From Marchantia polymorpha subsp. ruderalis (Eukaryota > Streptophyta > Marchantiopsida > Marchantiales > Marchantiaceae), in contig AP031356.1 of NCBI GenBank assembly GCA_037833965.1, forward strand, positions 1,696,501 through 1,760,500: a DNA stretch of 64,000 nucleotides. Reading direction: 5' to 3'. Below, one piece after another: positions 57,670-64,000 of the stretch. A model generated the notes under the pieces. It was given only the letters and a program-made list of their open reading frames with translations, searched no databases and was not told where the DNA came from. The position numbers were made by a program, and so were the translations under genes. The stretch's first letter is position 1, and each line of letters begins with the position of its first letter.

Positions 57670-59784
57670 GCAGTGGATTGGTATGTGACAGGGCTCTCAA
57701 GAGAAATGGAGACCTTCTGTAGGAGAGGCAAGACTGACACAATCCAAGATGTGATAGCTTCCGCGGAGACCTTTGAGACGTCAACCCTTGACACTCGAAG
57801 ACACGACCGACGGTCGACGAAGAAGAAGTCGCAAGGCGGACGTCGGAAGAGAAGGAACTCGCCTTCCTCGACAGAAGAATCAAGCTCCTCCGAATCAAGT
57901 TCTTCCTCGGAAGAGGAAGAGGACTCGTCATCTTCAGAAGAAGAAAGACGGAAGAAGAAACGCAGTGCGATCAAGAAGAAGGATCGAGGTAAGGGAATCC
58001 CAGTGAAGACTCAAGGGGACATCGCAGCCAAGGTAGACAACCTGGTGAAGAATTTTGCGGACCTGAAAGTTCATGTAGTGGGAGGCCAAGACCGACGTAA
58101 ATCACCTGCGAGACAACGAGCGAATCTCTGGTGTACTACGTGCGGACAGGTGGGACATGCCAACACGGAGTGCATGTCCGCGAGGCCATCTTACCCAGTG
58201 AATGCGGTCGAATGGGCACCACAGTGGGAGAACCCCATGTATTATGCTGAGCCACCTATGTATTATGCTGAGCAGGTTGAGGACACCGCCTACTCGGTAC
58301 AGACAGCTCCAGCTACAACTCCGAACCCACCGGTGCATATACCGCGCTTTGTTCCGAGGGAAATGGCGGGTACACTCCCACCAAGACGCATGGCACCTCC
58401 AGGCAATCACAACCGACCTCGACCACAATTCGATGGTTGCTATAACTGCGGAGACATGGGGCATTACGCGCCAAGTTGTCCCCACCCGAGGAAGCCAATG
58501 GGGTATGCACCATTGTGCAGCAATTGCAAGAAGTCCGGACATACAGCAGCTGAATGTGATCAGCCCCAACTCCCTAGGCCAGCCGTGCGTTTCGTATCAA
58601 CACCTGGCAAGGAAGAAGTGCAGGTCAACCAGGTAGAACTGAGTCTGGACCCAGCTGAAGGAGACGAAGTATGGCCAGAGGAAGAAGTAATGTGCGGTCG
58701 GGTAGAAACCCGAAGTTCGAAGAGGAGAGGAGAAGGCCATGAGGACACTCGCCGCCTCGAGCGTAGGGAAGAGAGGAGGAAGTCTAAAGAAGTTAGAGAA
58801 GGCCAAAGGAGAACGCCAAGTACACCTCCGGCTATGAGAAACACCCAGCCGGAGCAGAACTCAGAAAAGGCGAACAGGTATTCAGAAGAGTTCCGGACTC
58901 GAGATTACCTTCCGGACATCAAAGATGAGGTGAGTCACCTCATCAAGGAAGCACTGGGCGCCGGAATGACATCCGACGTCCGGAAGGCGGTTAGGCCCCC
59001 TACACCACTTCCGACCGCGAGTACAGGAAAACTTCCGGCTGTGACTTCCAACACTCCCTACGACATAGTGGAAGACATAGGGAGCCAGAGGGCAAATATT
59101 TCCTTCCACCAGTTGTTGGAAGACAATAAGACGTACAGAAGGATGCTGATGCTTTCGTTGCGCCGACCACGCAAACCCCGAAAAGAGAAACTTCCGGCTG
59201 TGTACAGAGTGGAAGGAGGAGACCTGGGACCTCCAGAGATCGAAGTAGAGATCGGAGGCTGCGTCATACAGAAGGTACCAGTGGACTCCGGCTCGGGCGT
59301 GAATATCATGACCGAGGAGACAGCGAACTCCTTGGGGTTCCAGACCTTCGAGCCTACATCCCGAGTATTGCGACTGGCCGATCAAACACGCAGAATGCCA
59401 CTAGGAATGTTGAGCAATGTGAGAACCAACATTGGAGGAGTGGACTTTCAACTATCCTACATAATACTGCAACCTCTGATGAAGAAAGGTTATGATGTGC
59501 TGCTTGGCAGACCTTGGCTATACGATGCCAAAGCAAGGTGTGACTGGAGTAGGAAGAGATTACAGTTCCGTAGCCCTGCTGACCCTCCGACTGTCATTAC
59601 CGTACCGTGGACCAAGGTACCCCATGAGGGCGAAACACCTTCCACCACCTCCGGTTACACAACCGGAGGGGAGACCAGCTCATCATGCACTTCAGAGACC
59701 GAAACGTCGGAAGACTTTGTGGGCTACGTCACTTGCTGCTCCATTGAGGAGGAAGGAGACGAGGTGTATCCGGATGAGGAATAG
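57670..59784 (+). CDS. gag-pro: Gag C-terminus (three zinc knuckles) and aspartic protease
   Basis: Continues the Gag frame after the UAG at 57667. It completes the capsid region (DWYVTGLSREMETFCRRG), then has a Ser/Glu-rich acidic run (about 57865-57945) and a Lys/Arg-rich block. Three CCHC zinc knuckles follow: CTTCGQVGHANTEC (58138), CYNCGDMGHYAPSC (58438) and CSNCKKSGHTAAEC (58516). The protease has VPVDSGSGVNIMTEE at about 59278-59322 (D-S-G active site) and YDVLLGRPWLYD near 59491. The frame ends at UAG 59782-59784. With no ATG right after 57669, independent expression is unlikely unless the upstream stop is read through or the first Met codons within are used. Confidence 0.82.
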   Translation, partial: AVDWYVTGLSREMETFCRRGKTDTIQDVIASAETFETSTLDTRRHDRRSTKKKSQGGRRKRRNSPSSTEESSSSESSSSSEEEEDSSSSEEERRKKKRSAIKKKDRGKGIPVKTQGDIAAKVDNLVKNFADLKVHVVGGQDRRKSPARQRANLWCTTCGQVGHANTECMSARPSYPVNAVEWAPQWENPMYYAEPPMYYAEQVEDTAYSVQTAPATTPNPPVHIPRFVPREMAGTLPPRRMAPPGNHNRPRPQFDGCYNCGDMGHYAPSCPHPRKPMGYAPLCSNCKKSGHTAAECDQPQLPRPAVRFVSTPGKEEVQVNQVELSLDPAEGDEVWPEEEVMCGRVETRSSKRRGEGHEDTRRLERREERRKSKEVREGQRRTPSTPPAMRNTQPEQNSEKANRYSEEFRTRDYLPDIKDEVSHLIKEALGAGMTSDVRKAVRPPTPLPTASTGKLPAVTSNTPYDIVEDIGSQRANISFHQLLEDNKTYRRMLMLSLRRPRKPRKEKLPAVYRVEGGDLGPPEIEVEIGGCVIQKVPVDSGSGVNIMTEETANSLGFQTFEPTSRVLRLADQTRRMPLGMLSNVRTNIGGVDFQLSYIILQPLMKKGYDVLLGRPWLYDAKARCDWSRKRLQFRSPADPPTVITVPWTKVPHEGETPSTTSGYTTGGETSSSCTSETETSEDFVGYVTCCSIEEEGDEVYPDEE

Positions 59785-59790
59785 CAACTA
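59782..59790 (+). promoter_or_regulatory. Candidate stop-codon readthrough site between pro and pol
   Basis: The gag-pro frame ends TAG and is followed by CAACTA. UAG-CARYYA is the known tobamovirus-type leaky stop context, and CAACUA fits it at every position. Pol is in the same frame with no further stop, which is the arrangement expected for readthrough. Confidence 0.6.
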
Positions 59791-62625
59791 GCAGCCGGAC
59801 TGGGCAGAAGCGAGATCAGTCACACAGAGGGGATTGTTGACCCGAGTGATTGCTGCGAACTGCAACTCAGTCCAGGTAAAGGCTTGAAGGTGTCAAGCCA
59901 GGTACAAGGAGAAGAGTTGAACAGGGTACAGGCGTTTCTTCGCCAGTATGAGGATGTCTTCGCATGGAAGATTGAAGACATGAAAGGCATACCTGCAAGG
60001 TATGGAGAGCACAGGATCGACTTGTTGGACGAGGCAGTTCCGGTTCGCCAACGCCAATACAGGCTCAACCCAAAATATTCATTATTGGTGAAGGACGAAA
60101 TCGATAAGTACCTGAGCGCAGGAATCATCTACCCGGTACTCAGTAGCGAGTGGGTGTCGCCTATCGTGATCGTGCCCAAGAAACTGACGGGTAAGATCCG
60201 GGTGTGCCAGGACTTCCGAAAGCTGAACGCAGCAACGAGGAAGGACCATCACCCTCTTCCTTTCACGGACTCTATTTTAGACCATGTAGCAGGGCATGAA
60301 TGCTACAGTTTCCTAGACGGATTCTCCGGCTACAACCAGGTGTCCATCAGGGAACAGGACAAGGACAAAACAACCTTCACGACCGACTGGGGAACCTATG
60401 CTTATCACAAGATGCCGTTCGGTCTGTGCAACGCGCCAGCGACGTTCCAGCGGATGATGACAAACATTTTCCAAGAGCACCTGAGGAAGTTCCTAGAAAT
60501 TTTCATCGACGACTTTTGTGTCTTCGGTAAGAGGTCGGAGCACCTTAACCATCTTCGGCAAACGTTCGACAGATGTAGGGAGAGCAGCTTGTCCTTACAC
60601 CCTGAGAAATGTTTCTTCTTCATGACCAGCGGAATCCTGCTAGGGCACCGAGTTTCGTCCGATGGCATTGCAGTGGATGTAGAGAAGGTGAAGATTATTC
60701 TCGAACTGCAGCCGCCAACGAATCTGCGTGAGTTGAGGGCCTTCCTTGGCCATGTAGGTTATTACAGAAGGTTCATAAATATGTATGCCATCTTGGCAGC
60801 CGATCTGACGAAGCTGCTTAAGAAGGATGAACCCTATGTGTGGGGCAAGGAGCAACAGCTGGCCTTTGAAACGCTCAAAGCCAAACTGACGACTGCTCCG
60901 GTTCTGAGAAGTCCGGATTGGAACAGACCTTTCCATGTCTATGTAGACACGTCGGCGTTTGCAATCGGGGTGGTTCTCAGTCAGAAGGACGACAACAAGA
61001 AAGACTACCCGATTTACTTCGCGAGTCGTCAGTTGTCAGCAGCAGAGAAGAAGTACACGACAACTGAGAGGGAGGCGTTGGGAATGGTGTACTCCTGTAA
61101 GAAGTTCCGACATTATTTGATCTGCTATGAGTTCGTGTTTCATGTAGATCATTACGCCTTACAGCACCTGGTGAAGAAGGCGGATCTGTCCGGACGAATT
61201 GCCAGGTGGGTACTACTGCTGCAGGAATTCACCTACACTGTACAGACACGGAAAGGCGTTCACCATGAGAACGCGGACTACCTCTCCCGACTATGGACCG
61301 AACCCATAGAGGAGGAAGTAGTGGATGATTTTCCCGACGAACAACTTTTTCAGTTGTCCGCCAGCCATGAGTCCAGGTACGCGGACTTATACAGGTTTCT
61401 GCTCACACTCCAATGTCCGGAAGGATTGGATGTGGAGCAGCGCACAGTCTTCGTTCATAAAGCGGGACCTTACCAGCTTCAACAGGGGGTCTTGTTCAAG
61501 AAAATGGCAGACGACAGGCTGTGCAGATGTCTAGAGGAGTCTGAAGTCCCGCGAGTTGTAAAAGCCATGCACACAGAAGACGCTGGTGGTCACTACGCCA
61601 CCAGAAATACAGTGACCAAAATTGTGAATGCAGGATACTGGTGGCCGACGATGTTCAAAGATGTACACGACTACGTTCGCAAATGCGACAGCTGCCAGAG
61701 GACGGGAAGGCCGACTCCGACCACGAGATGGCCTCTTACACCAATCATGCCATTGGCACCATTTGAAAAATGGGGGATCGACTTCGTGGGACCAATACAA
61801 CCTGTCACTAAAGGCACGCGCAGGCGCTACATATTGGTAGCAACAGACTATGCGACCAAGATGGTGGAGGCAGAAGCCACAAGGCACGACGACGCAGCCG
61901 CAGTAGCACGGTTCCTATTCGAATCCATCATCACACGCTACGGGTGCCCCCTAGAAATAGTCAGTGACAGAGGAACGCACTTTCTGAATCAGGTGATAGA
62001 AAGTTTGACGCGGCACTTCCAGATTAAGCATCGGAAGACTACTCCATACAACCCCAAGGCAAATGGTCTGACAGAGAAGTCCAATGGATTACTCTGTAAG
62101 ATACTCCTCAAAGTGACTGTAAACCATGCTCATGACTGGGACACCAAGCTACCGGCCGCCTTATGGGCATATAGAACGGCAGAAAAAGTCACCACCAGGC
62201 AAACACCTTACTTCCTAGTTTATGGGCAGCATCCGATCTTACCCATCGAATTCGAGATACCTACCAAGAGGACCTTAGATCAGAGAAGGCTGGACGCGGA
62301 AGAAAGTCAGGCATATCGACTGCAAGAGGTAATGGCACTGGAGGAAAGACGTCAAGAGGCCGAAGATCGGACAAAGCAATTACAACTCAGGCGGAAGGAG
62401 AAGTACGATCGAAGGCTCAAACCAGTACTGCTGGAGAAGGGCGACTTGGCTCTGCTATACGATAGCAGACATGCTAGATTTCCAGGCAAGCTCCACTTGA
62501 GGTGGATGGGACCTTACAAGGTGATAGAAGTTTTCCCAAATGGATCCATCCAACTCGCAGAACTGACGGGAGAATGGTTAGGCACCCGCGTGAACGGATG
62601 GCGTCTGAAGAAATACCACGTGTAA
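59785..62625 (+). CDS. pol: Pol: reverse transcriptase, RNase H, integrase
   Basis: Open from just after the UAG to TAA at 62623-62625 and in the same frame as gag-pro. The pol N-terminal part (FLRQYEDVFAWKIEDMKGI, about 59935) is the usual RT lead-in. RT: GIIYPVLSSEWVSPIVIVPK, SFLDGFSGYNQV and the catalytic FIDDFCVFG (Asp codons 60508-60513). RNase H: VYVDTSAFAIGVVLSQ, TEREALGMVYS and HHENADYLSRL. Integrase: zinc region GHYATRNTV...CDSCQ, then the D-D-E core in WGIDFVGPI, VSDRGTHF and NGLTEKSNG. The C-terminus ends GWRLKKYHV with no chromodomain. All catalytic residues are kept. The FIDDF form of the RT box resembles Athila/Tat elements. No ATG lies near the start, so expression probably depends on the upstream frame. 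Confidence 0.92.
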   Translation, partial: QLAAGLGRSEISHTEGIVDPSDCCELQLSPGKGLKVSSQVQGEELNRVQAFLRQYEDVFAWKIEDMKGIPARYGEHRIDLLDEAVPVRQRQYRLNPKYSLLVKDEIDKYLSAGIIYPVLSSEWVSPIVIVPKKLTGKIRVCQDFRKLNAATRKDHHPLPFTDSILDHVAGHECYSFLDGFSGYNQVSIREQDKDKTTFTTDWGTYAYHKMPFGLCNAPATFQRMMTNIFQEHLRKFLEIFIDDFCVFGKRSEHLNHLRQTFDRCRESSLSLHPEKCFFFMTSGILLGHRVSSDGIAVDVEKVKIILELQPPTNLRELRAFLGHVGYYRRFINMYAILAADLTKLLKKDEPYVWGKEQQLAFETLKAKLTTAPVLRSPDWNRPFHVYVDTSAFAIGVVLSQKDDNKKDYPIYFASRQLSAAEKKYTTTEREALGMVYSCKKFRHYLICYEFVFHVDHYALQHLVKKADLSGRIARWVLLLQEFTYTVQTRKGVHHENADYLSRLWTEPIEEEVVDDFPDEQLFQLSASHESRYADLYRFLLTLQCPEGLDVEQRTVFVHKAGPYQLQQGVLFKKMADDRLCRCLEESEVPRVVKAMHTEDAGGHYATRNTVTKIVNAGYWWPTMFKDVHDYVRKCDSCQRTGRPTPTTRWPLTPIMPLAPFEKWGIDFVGPIQPVTKGTRRRYILVATDYATKMVEAEATRHDDAAAVARFLFESIITRYGCPLEIVSDRGTHFLNQVIESLTRHFQIKHRKTTPYNPKANGLTEKSNGLLCKILLKVTVNHAHDWDTKLPAALWAYRTAEKVTTRQTPYFLVYGQHPILPIEFEIPTKRTLDQRRLDAEESQAYRLQEVMALEERRQEAEDRTKQLQLRRKEKYDRRLKPVLLEKGDLALLYDSRHARFPGKLHLRWMGPYKVIEVFPNGSIQLAELTGEWLGTRVNGWRLKKYHV

Positions 62626-62649
62626 ATGTTCGCGTGGGCGCTCACAATT

Positions 62650-62660
62650 GAGGAGGGGGG
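62650..62660 (+). other. Polypurine tract before the right LTR
   Basis: GAGGAGGGGGG, then CA and TGTGGTAAC, identical to 51992-52002. Confidence 0.85.
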
Positions 62661-62662
62661 CA

Positions 62663-64000
62663 TGTGGTAACACACTTTTTGTTGTTTTGCAGAATTTAAA
62701 CAATTTTAGAAAACTAGTACCAAAGCAGTGTTTGTAGCTAGAGAAGGGTACGCTAAATAGAGTGGATTGATGAGATCGTCACGAGGGCACAAAGAATCAC
62801 GTAGTCGGATGTACCAACGCCAACGTCTTCGGCGCCTTCGGCAAAAGCTCCTTTTTGAGGTGTCTCTACTCACGCGCCTCTAGCGTATAAGGAAGCTACG
62901 CTTCCGGCGCAGACACCTCAGGAGGAGGTTTTGCTAAAGACGTCAGGAGAAGGGCCCGGACCTCTAAAGGCATCCGACCATGAGTGCGCCTTCGGCGAAG
63001 CGCCGCTAGCGCGGAAAGGGAAAACCTTCATAACAATCGGGATACATGGTAGATCCAGTTGGTTGAAGTTGCATTAGAAAGAGCTCGGGACGCTCGTTCT
63101 AACGAGCCCAAGAGCGCCGGAGATGGATCAGGAATGGAGAAGTTATGAGCGTCGGAAAACTCGTAGCCGGACATGCGCCGTTCGCGCTAGGGTTCACAGC
63201 CGGAAAGGATTCCCGTACGCCCTCGGCGATGCGCCTTCGGCGGAATCACGCGCTCACAGGAGGAAACCAACTCAGAGTCGGAAGCGCCCTTGGCGGCTGT
63301 TCATGGAAGGAAAGCGCCGGTCGGATGTACGCCTCCGACGTGGCGCTGACGGCCGGATGCGCTGGCATGAGTTGCGCTGACGGATATGCGCTGGCAGCAA
63401 CGGACGAGGCATAAAGGACAAAATAGGCGGTACGACTGCGCGCCGGCGTAATTCGCTCCGGCTGGATGTGCGCCTCCAGCAAGGCGCCGACGGATAATGA
63501 ACGCACCAGCGGCGACACGCCTCCGGAGAAGGGCGGGTTAGGAAAAGACAACAGGGCCGACGTATACCCTGCAGCGGACTCGAGTCCGGAAGGTGGCGGC
63601 GGCGGGAGAATTCAACGTTTAAGCATGCGAATGCGCGCAATGCGGAGACGTGAATTCGCGCATGCAAAGGGCGAACCGTTAAGCCGTATAGCCGGCTGCG
63701 TACGTTGCAACCAGTAAGAACGTTGGACGTTCTTGAAATCGGAGAAGAAAAGACTGCGCTCCAGTCTCATTCTCTCATTCTTGACTTTGCGATTTCCAGT
63801 TCCAAGATTACGCGCAAGGGCGGAACGACCTGCAGTGAGAGTAGAGAGTGCGGAGACGAGTTGCGCAAGGATCTTGGCGGACCTTGAAAGAATTGTGAGT
63901 AGCGATCTTGAACGAGCGCAGAGAGAGTGAGCAGTCAGTGCTTGAGTGGCCGACGCACAGTAGCGATTGTGAGAGAGCGAGCGGAAGGGAGAACGTTTGT
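62663..64000 (+). repeat. Right LTR, first 1,338 bp (continues beyond window)
   Basis: Matches 52005-53342 at a constant offset of 10,658. I noticed two differences: A/G at 52807/63465 and T/C at 52985/63643. The near identity indicates a recent insertion or duplication. The extra ORF's start codon would be 17 bases beyond the end. Confidence 0.9.

Larger units (their letters stand above)
49408..64000 (+). mobile_element. Young Athila/Tat-like Ty3/gypsy element in tandem array (right end outside window)
   Basis: Layout: first 15 or so bases of an LTR (49408), then pol (49425-51967), LTR (52005-56872), PBS, gag-pro-pol (56956-62625) and the next LTR (62663 onward). The two pol-LTR segments repeat with a 10,658-bp offset. 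Pol proteins are identical over 847 residues, and I noticed only two base differences in LTR sequence (52807/63465 and 52985/63643). The RT motif FIDDF, a tRNA-Asp PBS and the lack of a chromodomain point to the non-chromovirus (OTA) branch. The element is GC- and CpG-rich, in sharp contrast to its surroundings. It sits in the chromodomain of the chromovirus; left flank GTACT (49403-49407). Confidence 0.88.

Overview
This is nuclear DNA of a land plant, most likely a bryophyte or another non-seed plant. The grounds are split genes with GT-AG introns, a plant-specific RS2Z splicing factor, plant-type nuclear pore and mitochondrial genes, and very AT-rich gene-poor spacers full of plant LTR retrotransposons. 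The species cannot be fixed from the window.

Left part (1-35,000) holds four host genes. (1) The 3' end of a NUP205-type inner-ring nucleoporin (+, ten exons, 1-3984). (2) NDUFV1, the 51-kDa NADH/FMN subunit of mitochondrial complex I (+, intronless CDS 8885-10378, with a probable leader intron). (3) COQ5, the ubiquinone C-methyltransferase (-, eight exons, 17432-14453). (4) An RS2Z-type SR splicing factor with an RRM and two zinc knuckles (-, six coding exons, 32459-30053, probable 2.1-kb leader intron). NDUFV1 and COQ5 both serve mitochondrial electron transport, but they converge and are 4 kb apart, so I infer no shared regulation. The spacers hold two small TIR elements: one of 318 bp inside an AT microsatellite, and one of about 232 bp with a 9-10 bp Mutator-like target duplication. 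They also hold a 70-bp tandem repeat, several perfect hairpins, a tRNA-Leu-like relic and ancient retroelement debris.

Middle part (35,000-43,112) is extremely AT-rich and has no recognisable host gene. It ends in a decayed hAT transposase (minus strand).

Right part (43,113-64,000) is a nest of retrotransposons. A decayed Ty3/gypsy chromovirus (tRNA-iMet PBS, C-terminal chromodomain start) is inserted next to or into the hAT relic. Its 5' LTR carries a same-family solo LTR flanked by TTACG duplications, and its integrase region carries another solo LTR in reverse orientation. Its chromodomain is cut at 49,407 by a young, GC-rich non-chromovirus gypsy element (Athila/Tat-like). That element appears as a tandem LTR(15 bp)-deleted pol-LTR-gag-pro-pol-LTR array with a 10,658-bp period.

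The most unusual system is this young element. Its tRNA-Asp-type primer binding site lies at 56,895, so its LTR appears to be about 4.87 kb (52,005-56,872). That LTR contains an intact 851-codon extra ORF (basic disordered middle, C-terminal coiled coil) upstream of the LTR's own TATA box. Gag-pro and pol are in one frame, separated by a single UAG followed by CAACUA, which fits the tobamovirus-type UAG-CARYYA readthrough context.
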